From Ramazzottius varieornatus (lineage: Eukaryota; Tardigrada; Eutardigrada; Parachela; Ramazzottiidae): 64,000 nt of DNA. The notes beneath the pieces were generated by a model. The model was given only the letters and a program-made list of their open reading frames with translations, was not told where the DNA came from and made no database searches. Shown piece after piece: positions 28,678-38,602 of this stretch (its first letter is position 1; each line of letters begins with the position of its first letter). The stretch covers positions 3,393,158 through 3,457,157 of the forward strand of contig BDGG01000003.1 of NCBI GenBank assembly GCA_001949185.1. The letters are read 5' to 3'. The translations under genes and the position numbers were made by a program.

Positions 28678-31447
28678 ATGGGTAAAACGTTCAACTTCAA
28701 AGTAAGAAAACTCAAAACCATTGCGTCACTCGTTTCTCTCGTGGTGGTTATTCATTAATACGTATGATGGTTTACCCATAGGTGCTTTTTTCCAGGGAGT
28801 GACGAAGACTCTAATCTTTGCGATTCTGTCCGTTGGTTTCGGCTCTTCTTTCCTATATGGATATAACATCGGTGTTATCAACGCGCCGCAAACGGTACTT
28901 CTTGTCAAGACGTCCACTTCCGGTGGTTCCGTTATTATCTGACGGAGTTGCGTAATTAACGTAGAGTACTTCTAATGACAGTCATCTTTGCGTAGGTTGT
29001 CGGTATGTGGATCCGAAGTGTCACCTGCGGCCGGATGATCGGCCATTCATACTCAAGCTACGTATGCGGTGTGGACGCGGAAGTCTCTGCACAAAACGGT
29101 ACAAGCGGCACATCTAATCGTCGTGGATCACGGTTCGAGAACGCGACTGAAACCGATCTCTGGTGCTGCGAACTGACCGACGACGATCAGCAACGTCTGT
29201 TTCGGGATAACTACAAGTTGAACGTCATGTGGACGGCGGTTGCATCTGTCTTCTGTGTCGGCGGTCTACTTGGCGCACTGGCCAGTAACTACCTCGTCTT
29301 CCGCTTTGGAAGGTTGGTCCGAATGAGGGTTTTTCGATACTTCGTGTGACTGTGCCGTGCGCATTGTTCCAACTCCGCTTTTCGATACAGGAAAGGAACC
29401 CTTCTGCTCAACAATCTTACCGGATTTGGTGCTCTTGGCTTCCTGGTCTTTCCCCGTTTAGCCTTCTCGTACGAGATGCTTCTAATCGGTCGCTTTCTTG
29501 CTGGGTTAAACGGCGGTAAGTATTCCGCGTAGACGGTGTTCGGCATTGCGGAATTCGTCCTAGCATTGCGGATATTGCAAGCAGAGAATAATTTTCTCTC
29601 TGTGATCGAAGGTGTAACTTCCGCGGTTGCGCCACTGTATATGGTCGAAATTCCTCCAACCCACATCCGCGGAACTCTCGGAGGTCTTCACCAGTTCTTC
29701 ATCGTCCTGGCGATCCTGATCTCTCAGATCTTGGGTCATCCTAAGGTTCTCGGAAATGACCTTTACTGGCCTTACCTGTTCGGTATCGGCATCATCCCGA
29801 TAGTCTTCCAGCTCTTGACGTTGCCTTTCTGTCCGGAAAGTCCCAAGTACCTGTACTTGGATAAGGATAAGGAGGCCAAAGCGGAGAAAGCAATGAAACG
29901 GTTGAGACGTAAATCAGTCTACGACGAAGAAATGGAGGACCTGCGGGAGAAGAAGGAAACGACAGACGACCAACGTTTGACGATGTTGGCTCTGTTCAAA
30001 GATCCCTTCTTGAGACGGGTCGCCATCATGTCCATGATCGTAACGAGCTGCAGCCACGTCTCCGGTCACGGAACGGTAACGATAATCCACACTGGACTCT
30101 TTCCGGAGAAATTTAATTGTTTGATATTGACCTCCTTTTTTTCCAGGTAATTTATTACTCGACGGCAGTGTTCAAGTCAGCTGGATTGACCGGTGGAACT
30201 GCCATCTGGGCCACAATCGGTATGGGTGCTCTGTATGCCCTGTCGACCTTCGTGACGGCTGCCACGGTGGAGAAAGCGGGTCGGAAGACATTGTTGTTGA
30301 TCGGTGAGTTCTTGATCTGTGAGCCTCGAGTAAACTAACCTTCAAAATATCGTTTACCGGTACGTAGCATTTACGTGTTCGTAGGCTTGGGTGGCATGGG
30401 CATACTGACCATCTTGCTAACTGCCTTCATGGTTATGTTTGTAAGTTTGCTGCTGTGTTATTCAGTTTTTGAGAAATTGTAGTGAAGATACGAGTTGTCC
30501 GATATGAACAGAGGTTAGCTTGAGTTTTGTTGTAGCAAAAAACACACAGTTCGTCTGGAGCAGTAAAGGAAGGTGGTGAAGGATACGAGTGGACTTCATA
30601 CGCTAGCATGGTGGCCATCTTCCTGCACACAATCATCTACTCCATTGGCCCCGGTATGTTGCCTTTATTCCGTCATCGTTAGCTGACTAGATGCACGTTA
30701 GATTTTTTACGCATGACGTGTGGATCCTGTTCTTACCGATGCTGTTTTCAGGAACTATCCCGGCGTTTCTAGTGAGCGAAATGTTCACACAAGGTAAATA
30801 GGCATTATCTCATCAACATCATTCATAATTTTATCAGTGTGAAATCTTACGTAAAACGTTTACCTGTAGGTCCACGAGCGGCAGTCACTAGTTTAGCGCT
30901 GGCGGTGAACTGGCTGAGTGCCTTAATTGTTGTTTTGCTTTATCCGTTGGTCCAGGTTAGAACAACATGAAACGTTGTTTTTACTGTTTCGTATTAACTT
31001 CTCGTTGTCTAATCTTGACTGATTACTTCACTACTGTAGGCTGAGATTGGCGGTTACACCTTCTTGATCTTCGCGGGAGCGTTAGCTGTCTATTTTGGCT
31101 ATGTCTGGCTCAGAGTCCCCGAAACCAAGGGAAAGACGCCTGAAGAAGTTATGGAAGTGCTGAAGGAGAAGTTCGGCTTTAGTGGTGATCAGTCTCGGTG
31201 AGAACTCCGAGAAGTGCCTTTTGTTTCGTGGTCGTGTTTTCCCTGAGTTCAGCCTGTTCCGGTGGCATGAGTCCCTTCTCCCAACCATTCCTTGTCCTAA
31301 GTTTTAATTCTATTTCTTCCATTTCCTTTCTTTAATGCACTCCCTCCGACCAAACACAACGAGCAATAATCAAGATTCCTTCAGCATTTAATTGTTACCG
31401 ACGTTGTTGTGTGTTGCAGGCCAACTGCATCACAAGTTGTGTGTTGA
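28678..31447 (+). CDS. facilitative sugar transporter (SLC2A/GLUT, MFS)
   Basis: Twelve-helix major-facilitator transporter for hexoses at the plasma membrane. Twelve exons (28678-28701, 28796-28894, 28996-29312, 29391-29515, 29612-30075, 30147-30303, 30385-30440, 30536-30653, 30752-30793, 30870-30955, 31040-31197, 31420-31447) give 557 aa. GLUT signatures: GSSFLYGYNIGVINAPQ in TM1, RFLAGLNGGVTSAVAPLYMVEI, LPFCPESPKYLYLDKDKEAKA, and VPETKGKTPEEV after TM12. The first extracellular loop is long and carries an N-glycosylation sequon (NATE). In TM7 the usual QQLSGIN is replaced by SHVSGHGT before VIYYST, so classical fructose/glucose selectivity cannot be inferred. Closest to class I GLUTs (inference). 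Confidence 0.92.
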
Positions 31448-31472
31448 AATGTTACCTCCAAGCTTTTAACGA

Positions 31473-31478
31473 AATAAA
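31473..31478 (+). promoter_or_regulatory. poly(A) signal of the GLUT gene
   Basis: AATAAA 25 bp after the stop codon at 31447; an unusually short 3' UTR is implied. Confidence 0.55.
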
Positions 31479-31780
31479 CCAAGTGTGACAACTGTGGGCT
31501 CCCTGCAATGGAAAAGAAGAAACAAGTAAACAGGAACAAGCACGGTTTTCGCAAGACGGAAAATCCACTCCGGAAAAGCTATGCAGAAACTCGGCAGTGC
31601 TTGAAACCACCGATACCAGGCGCCAGGGCTGCAGAAAAATGAACCCGAAACTCCTGGCTTGAACTGACAATAGTCGACTGGTGACTGAGTGAGACTTTGG
31701 CTTCCCACTTGATTTCTGGAACTGTCAATGTTGGCTTACTTGCTCAGTATGGTGGTTGGGGAACTTCGTAAATTCTTCGG

Positions 31781-32317
31781 TTATTGGGCGGGAAACCTTG
31801 GGATATTCTCCAGTATGCCAGTAAATGCTGAAGCCAAATCTGTGTGTTCCAACAAACACTTATCACAAACAGTTACATTAATGCAACTTGGATCTTTATT
31901 CGAGGATCTCTTGCTAGTTAGTCTCTGTACATCAAATTTGAATTTTTCATCAGCAGTAACTCTGAAGGATCGATGTCTTACCCTGACTTGTAAAGGCGGT
32001 AGTCCGAGTTCGGCTGCCGTTATCTGGATATCGGAGACTCCCGGATTCAAGTTCTTGCGGAGTAACGCGAGTAGGGCTTCTTCCTGGTCGGTCCTGATCT
32101 GTGGCAGGTCTCGCGAATCGACCAGGCGAGCTCGTAACGATGGGTATGGCATCTCGATGAGGTCCACTATTACGAGGAGTACTTCGGTAACGATAAGCCC
32201 GAAATGCACCAACAAAACGTTCGGTAAGATATCAGAATTTTGATGATGGGACCTTTGATAAAATTTACACATGGGACGATGGTGGATCATGAAATATTGC
32301 ATAACATGGTTCAACAC
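31781..32317 (-). other. unassigned minus-strand open frame (up to 178 codons)
   Basis: Open frame with a gene-like core: VTEVLLVIVDLIEMPYPSLR, then charged RTDQEEALLALLRKNLNPG and ITAAELGLPPLQVR. A good donor (cagg|gtaaga) follows at about 31983, so the frame after it is probably intron. No upstream exon, start or downstream partner could be fixed. It may be one exon of an unrecognised gene or a fragment. Confidence 0.3.
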
Positions 32318-32824
32318 GGAAAAAGAAATTTCCGGTGAGGAAGTGCCGAGCGAAAGACTGTGAGTTCATCACTAGCAAGTGAGAAGATGGGTTCTTGCAA
32401 AGCGCACACGCGAGGTTGCGTGTGGCGCGCATTGTTGAACGATAGGGTGTGACCAGACAACGCTCCTATTCAAAGCGTTTCGGAAACCCGTAAATCGCTG
32501 AAACACCAGGAAGTGCTATTGTAGTCGTCATGCGCAAGGGTATTTTGTTCGACAGAATTTACGATGTGTACCGTTTTACTGTGTCTCTCCATCGCAAAAG
32601 CCGTGTTTGACATCACCAGATATACAAAAATACATTCGACTTGCTCAGCACCGTATTCACTTAGAGATATCCATGAGCGAGGGCTGACGGATCCAAAAAC
32701 TAAGGATAGAGATAGCGAACTCCAGGAAGCTCTTCGTACTTGGAGTCGTTCGATTTTTTTTCGCGCGCGCAGAGCAGCCTGAGCCTTGAGGGTAGAGCAG
32801 TCATCCGGCTAATTGGTGGCATAA

Positions 32825-33575
32825 ATGGCCACATCCGGTGTACTTTGTTGCTTTCCGCATTCCTTATTCGTACTATAGACAGCCGTAGCTAGTGCAGGGA
32901 GCTGAGAAGGCGAAGATCCTTTACGACCAGGGATCAAGATTGGCTATCCGCTGCACTTGGGCACTAATAAGATGTGCCTCAAAAAAAAACAAAGATTCCG
33001 ATAGAGTACACCGCGATTAACCGCAGGCTTGAAGTTCTTCACCTGTTCCAGCTTATGGTCAAAGGATCGGAAGCTGAAGACAGAGGATGTATCCGTGTCC
33101 CGCTTAATAATGTACTGTGGTACGACCCAAGAACCTCCTCTGTTGTGTGGCTCCCTCTACTTCGTGCTGAGTGGAACAATCACCATGGACTTCGATCAAC
33201 CGGAGAAGCCATTGTCAATACGACGGCGGATATCAGTGTAATGACGTACTGTGGATCTATGACATGACAACCTGACCAGTTGTTACTCAATACTCATAAA
33301 AGAATGCAGCGATATTTCCACTTTCCACAAAACATTTGTTCGTGTCCAGAGCCGTCAACTTCCCCTTTCGCGGTGCTCATAGTCCTGGGCTTGGGCTGGA
33401 TGACGGAGCTCCTTTCGCTGTCAAGTTAGAGGCTGGAGACGTTCCGAACGTGACCGCCGTCTTCTCAAGAGGAGCCAACAAGGTGCAGCGATTTGCCATT
33501 TGCCTCCGAGTCTTGGATCTTCTGTCCCTCGACTGTGCTGAAGCTGTCTCGTTGAGCCTATTTGATCGTCGATAG
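32825..33575 (+). CDS. 149-aa protein, unrecognised
   Basis: Three exons: 32825-32837 (13 nt, MATSG), 33027-33237, 33350-33575. All junctions are canonical GT-AG and the sum is exactly 150 codons including the stop. The protein starts MATSGLKFFTCSSLWSKDRK and continues with alternating hydrophobic strands (LCGSLYFVLSGTITMDF, RRRISVAVNFPFRG, FAVKLEAGDVPNVTAVFSRG, RFAICLRVLDLLSL), ending SLFDRR. No signal peptide or membrane helix; it looks like a small beta-rich cytosolic protein. I do not recognise the family. The reading is supported by frame continuity over two introns. The stop is 87 bp before the ERH start, same strand. Confidence 0.55.
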
Positions 33576-33662
33576 CAGGTAGGATGAGAGGAGTGTACCT
33601 GCAGAGGTACGGGTAGAGCGACGCGCGGAGGAGATAATATGTTTATGTGGTTTTCCAGGAGC

Positions 33663-34057
33663 ATGGCGCACACAATTTTATTGCTCCAGACCACGGCCAA
33701 TCCTGCAAGCAGGACATACTGTGACTACGAGACAGAAGATGAATGCCTGGAAGGAATATGCCGGATCTTTGAGTTGAACCTAAGGAAATCGATGCCTGGC
33801 GAAGGATCCATAACCTACGATATTCGAGATCTCTACGATTTCATCGACAGGTAATATTTTTGTTATATTCTTGAATGTGCATGCAAACAATCAGATGCAA
33901 GATATCTTACTAGTTTTGAACGTTCGGTAGGTTGGAAGACATCAGTATTATGGTCAGCCAGGAACCGAAAGGATCTCCTCTGTACCTACCTCGAGGCAAG
34001 CAGTTTATTAAAGAGGCCATTTACGAACTTTTACTTCGGGTTAGAAATAAGCAGTAG
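33663..34057 (+). CDS. ERH: enhancer of rudimentary homologue
   Basis: Small, highly conserved nuclear protein that dimerises and binds partners in splicing, RNA decay and piRNA or meiotic mRNA control. Exons 33663-33850 and 33931-34057 give 104 aa, exactly the length of the animal protein. MAHTILLLQ, RTYCDYETEDECLEGICRIFE, SITYDIRDLYDFIDRLEDIS and FIKEAIYELLLR match ERH along its whole length. The C-terminus RVRNKQ is diverged from RRQAQQAGK in mammals. Confidence 0.95.
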
Positions 34058-34656
34058 TTACAAGCTCCAAAATGCATCGAATACTGTCACGGCTCCTTGT
34101 ATAACTTCGAACTTGGGACTGATCTTTCTTGAAACGTTAGTTGAACCTGCCACATGATAAGCTTTTTATTCCAACTTCTCCAGTAGTAAGTGTTGTAATT
34201 TGAAACAAAATTTTCCATTTGTTCGCCATATTTTTTGGTATGGCTCCAGCCGTGGGTGGGACGGTTTTGTCACCTCTAAATGCGAAGCAGAACTACTATG
34301 GTATCCCCGCAAAGGCTGTAAGTGTCAAATGAAGAGTGGTTCGAATGCTCGAAATTCCAGAGTTTCTCGTGAGTTTTTCTTACTGGGAGACCGGTAAACG
34401 GAACGTACAATATCGTTAATCCCAAGTGGCGCGCTCGTCCAGGCAGTGACAACGAGAACGTGCGCCGTTTATAACAGCCATCTTGTACGTTCTCTTCGCC
34501 CAGCTCTCAATTCGAAAACGTTTTCATGGCAGCGGAAAGTGACCTTGCTAGATACACTCAGGGCTTCCTTGTCGTCACACATCCGGACCGGCATAACTGC
34601 CGAATACCATCTGGAAAATTACATGAGATGATAGATTTACTGTAGTAATACCTAAC
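34058..34656. other. intergenic ERH-CLPB with a foldback copy
   Basis: About 600 bp without a supported gene. A truncated copy of the foldback family lies at 34411-34472; the rest is presumed ERH 3' UTR and CLPB promoter. Confidence 0.4.
34411..34472. repeat. foldback element copy G (short, intergenic)
   Basis: CCCAAGTGGCGCGCTCGT and, 15-20 bp later, ACGAGAACGTGCGCCGTTTA form a short hairpin with the same AAGTGGCGC / GCGCC core as copies A-F. It is the only copy found outside an intron. Confidence 0.6.
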
Positions 34657-36985
34657 ATGGATCGCATGATCAAACTTTTGGTTCTACCGGTGGGTCGTCG
34701 TGTGCTCAGCACGCCGCGGCTCTTGCGTTTGGTTCTTCATTACCACGGCAAGGGAATATGGCGAGTATCGCCCGTCGGAAATATGTCCCTCTCGCAACTG
34801 TCCGCCCAGTTGCATTTGGTTAAACGCGGACATCGTTCATCTGGCGGAAGTGGTCAGAGCAATGGTCAGGAAGATCGACAGCGTTGGACGGACACCGCTG
34901 ATTTTAGTCGTCTCGGATGCCATCCTTTAATTGCCTTCGTGGCGATTGCCCATTGTTTCTCAGACAAGGGACCGAACGGTGGTAGTTTCAACTTCAATGC
35001 GGGAACTTCACATACGCGGCTCTTCAAAATGCTGAAGTCCGCGCGGACCTTAGAGGAAGCCGAGAAGTTGATTGAGACTATTCCCGAACGTGAGATCAAC
35101 AAGAAACATCAATATGGTAAGTTACGAAGTCTCCGTTTGGTAACAGAATATCTTATCGAGTCTTTTGACATTTTGGGTGGACACTACTGCACGTCGCTTC
35201 GGCCAATTCGAATTCAGTCGCCGTGAAGAAGCTGCTGGAGCAAGGAGCCGATCCGAACATTACGGATGAGTTTACCAATGTCTATGCAGCTTCCGAGGCG
35301 CAGAAGATTCAACCGATGGAAATTCTGTTGGTTCGTGAGGAGGATTTCAGTAGCGGACTTAACACCCGCGCAAACTTTAAGGGATGCACGGCGTTGCATT
35401 ATGCCGCTCTCGCCGACGACCTCGACACAGTTCAGGTATTTCAATTCAATCCAAGAATATATTTCATTTGTCATTGTCAATGGTTTTCTGAGGTTTGTCC
35501 TTCTGCTTCGAAGTTAACATTTTCCAAATAGTGCCTACCATAGACGAACAAACTAGAGCAGATCGTTTTTTTCAAGCGACATACGCTTCCAGCTAATATC
35601 AGCGAAAACTTTCGCCACCTGGGAAAACAATCTTGCCGAGTTTGTTTGGTCAGCTTTCAAATCCTGCTGTGTGGTTAATCCTGGTTATTTTACAGATGTT
35701 GATAGCGGCTGGGGCGGATTCTACTATCGTCAACGACAAAGGCCACACCTGTCTCGACTACAGCAAAGACCCTGAAATTCGAGAAGCCATCAAACTCGCG
35801 AACGAAAAAGCCGGAGAACGGAAGGCTGAAGCTAAGGCAGAAGAACGTCGGAAGTTCCCACTAGAGCATCGCTTGAAACAAACTCTCGTCGGACAAGAAG
35901 CCGCTATCAATACCGTAGCCAGTGCCATTAGAAGAAAGGAGAATGGGTGGTACGACGATGACCATCCACTCGTCCTTCTGTTCTTGGGCTCTTCAGGCAT
36001 TGGAAAGACCGAACTAGCTAAACAGATCGCTGTATATCTGAGCCGAGATCACAAGAAAGGCTTCATACGGCTAGACATGTCAGAGTACCAGGAGAAACAC
36101 GAGGTGTCAAAGCTGATTGGGTCTCCGCCCGGATACTTGGGACATGACCAAGGCGGGCAACTAACTCAGAAACTGAAAGACTGTCCGAACGCCGTGGTAC
36201 TCTTCGACGAAGTCGACAAGGCTCACCCGGATGTTCTGACAGTACTTCTGCAGTTATTCGACGAAGGTCGATTGACCGATGGACGAGGAAAGACAGTTGA
36301 GTGTAAGGAAGCCGTGTTCATCATGACGTCAAACTTGGGGAGTAGCGAGATTGCCGAGTACGCTATAAGGCTGCGTGAAGACAGTGAGGAGCTTCACCGG
36401 GAACAAAGAAATGCGGAAGATGGGCAGCTGGCGATAAAGGACCCTTGCGACAATATAACCTTCCCGAAGAAATTTCGTGATGAAGTGGTGGAACCGAAGC
36501 TGAAAAAGCACTTTCGGCGGGATGAGTTTCTAGGTCGAATCAACGAGATAGTGTACTTCGTGCCTTTCTCACGCCCCCAACTTCTCCAGTTGGTGAACAA
36601 GGACCTAACCTTTTGGCAACAACGAGCTCGGACCAAACACCAAGTGGAACTACAGTGGGACGATGATCTAGTGGACGCCGTGGCGGATGGGTATAATGTT
36701 TATTACGGAGCTCGAAGTATCAAGCACGAAGTGGAACGGCGTGTGATCAACCCACTGGCTGCTGCTTATGAGAGACTGCTAATAAGAAAAGGTAACATCG
36801 TCAAGCTGACAACTGAACCCCATATCCACGTGCACGATGCTCAGGGCTACTGCAAGTGCGACAGTGCCCCACGGTCACTCAGAGTACTCGTGGCGAACGC
36901 ACCAGCGGAAGGAAATAAGAACAAGAAGGAATTTGTCGACATTACGGAGAGCCTGAACCAACTACTTCCCGCTGAAGCTTCTTAG
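34657..36985 (+). CDS. CLPB: mitochondrial disaggregase CLPB (Skd3)
   Basis: Ankyrin-AAA+ ATPase that keeps intermembrane-space proteins soluble. Exons 34657-35116, 35176-35435, 35696-36985 give 669 aa (human 677-707). A basic presequence and linker fill 1-120. Ankyrin repeats follow: [20 protein letters not shown]-type sequence with Ser for Ala, [31 protein letters not shown]. The single AAA+ module has Walker [11 protein letters not shown] (about 337-346), Walker [13 protein letters not shown], the pore-loop region [30 protein letters not shown] and the sensor-2 region [13 protein letters not shown]. The first intron (35117-35175, 59 bp) must end in TG, not AG, to keep frame. The stop is only 26 bp from the end of convergent NSMCE3. 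Confidence 0.95.
35548..35645. repeat. foldback element copy C, in CLPB intron 2
   Basis: 98 bp bounded by ACAAACTAGAGCAGATCGTT on the left and its near complement ending GCCGAGTTTGT on the right. The interior has CTTCCAGCTAATATCAGCGA, the core word also seen in copies B and D. The host intron is 260 bp. Confidence 0.8.
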
Positions 36986-37011
36986 CCGGTGTGGCTTTTG
37001 TAGAATCCGTG

Positions 37012-38453
37012 TCAGCATGAGTTTATCTGATTGAAATTAGAAAAAGAATCGAGCTTTGCCAGACGACGTTTCTCCGTGGTCATTGCGTTGAGGTACTTCT
37101 CCCCGAAATGCTCAGCATCCGCAGGCACGCCCAAAATCTTTCCGCAGCTGTGGAATAAACAAAGCATTCCGAGCGTTATATTTAGCCGCAGTAAATTCCA
37201 GCAGATGAGATAGTACACGATTTTACAGATTGAGCATGGCCACTTTGCTGAATTCCAGGTCGGCTCGAGGTCCCCAACCTAAGGTAAAACGGAAAACCGA
37301 TCAAGCTTTACTTTAGGCTGTAAAAAATACGTAAATCATCTGGAAAAAAATAGAAAACAAAATAGAAAACAAACTAAACCTACGGTAGTAATAAAGCTCC
37401 ACATTTTCTCCCTTTTGGACCATCTGTTTTACTATGTACTGCTGTTTAATGAAGGTGCTATTGAGAACATTCTTTACATTCCCGATTAGTCGATGGTTAG
37501 TTTCCTGATCAAACCCGAACGGCTTCAGGAAAAGCCATAGGTACTCTTCGGAGGATTCTCCATCTAAAAACAATGGAAAAGATCTAGATAGCAGACTTCA
37601 AAGTTTTCTGATGAGATACTAATGCTCCAAACCGTACCTCCTTCCATGTAGATAAAGAGCAACGTGAGGGTTAGCAGGCTCATCGTGGCAGCTTCTGCCG
37701 GCTCCAGCTTGCGTCTCGAAGGGAGGGAGCTTCTGCCACAACCAACGAAAGAGACTTCCCCACTGTTAACCAGGATGAATGTTTTCTTAGGACGCTTCTT
37801 CTGCGTACTCGGACCAGCTCCTCCATCATCGTCGTCATCTACATCCATGGCATCTGTATCTTTTGGAGTCGCAACAGCTTTGGCTTCTCCATGACCAACC
37901 ATCGGGAACATGGGCTTATCTGCAACTATCTCCGCCAGAAGGTATCCGAAGTCATCGGACAGAAGTTTGCGAGCCTGACTGAAATCTTCGTCGAAACCTC
38001 TGTCTTTGTCACCCTGTCCGGCCTTCCTCCAGTCGTTCAAAAGCTCTATAAAACAACAGGAGAAACGGTCAGAATGATTTCAGGTAAGTACTGGAGCATG
38101 TTTCGAGTCATACGGTTGTTGGTGAATGGTTCTTTCTTATGATGTTTCAGCAGGATCATTTTCGCGAGCAACGCAGCTTTGTCTAAGCGATCATCGTTGT
38201 CGTCGTTGTTTCCGGCATCGCCGCTGTAATCAGGAATGGCTGGAAGATCGTACAAGCCCTTCTGCGCCCAGCTAAGGACAGATGCTGGAACATCTATCTC
38301 GAGTCTTGTTCTCTTTGGAGCTCGACGGGAATAGGAAGGCTGGACGTCGTCGTCGGATTCCTGTTCCTCTTCGGAGACATCGCCAATACGCTGGGAAGGT
38401 GCGCTCCGTTGAGACTGTTGAGTTGTGCCGCGGGGCCCTCTCCGAGGAGGCAT
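37012..38453 (-). CDS. NSMCE3: NSMCE3-like MAGE-domain protein (SMC5/6 complex)
   Basis: MAGE-family subunit that pairs with the NSE1 RING ligase in the SMC5/6 genome-stability complex. Five exons (38114-38453, 37638-38045, 37384-37563, 37227-37278, 37012-37147) give 371 aa. The N-terminal ~85 residues are disordered and basic/acidic (MPPRRGPRGTTQQSQ). The MAGE homology domain follows: LLAKMILLKHHKKEPFTNN, FGYLLAEI, KKTFILVNSGE, LLTLTLLFIYMEGG, SEEYLWLFL, GNVKNVLNSTFIKQQYIV and the signature WGPRADLEFSKVAMLNL. An acidic DVDDDDDGG insert breaks the first winged helix. Invertebrates normally have one MAGE gene, orthologous to NSMCE3, so the assignment follows from family knowledge. Confidence 0.85.
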
Positions 38454-38543
38454 GGCGTCAAGTCCAGCCACAACTTTCGAGCTCGTACCACCTAAAACAA
38501 ACAAGTTATCGTAAAAGATAGATGACTTTGGGAGAAGATTTTG

Positions 38544-38583
38544 GAAGAATAGAAGAATAGAAGAATAGAAGAATAGAAGAATA
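38544..38583. repeat. microsatellite (GAAGAATA)5
   Basis: Five exact tandem copies of the octamer GAAGAATA, ending 18 bp before the TA target site of the Tigger-like transposon and 90 bp upstream of the NSMCE3 start codon. Confidence 0.9.
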
Positions 38584-38602
38584 GAATAAGAATGACCGCA
38601 TA

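Noticed and set aside
31781-32317. Apparent homeodomain-like peptide (ITAAELGLPPLQVRVRHRSFR)
   Set aside because: The part resembling helix 3 lies beyond a strong splice donor and lacks the invariant Trp, Phe and Asn of homeodomains; probably intron read-through.
33377-33700. 107-codon minus-strand frame
   Set aside because: It is antisense to the last exon of the 149-aa gene and the first exon of ERH.
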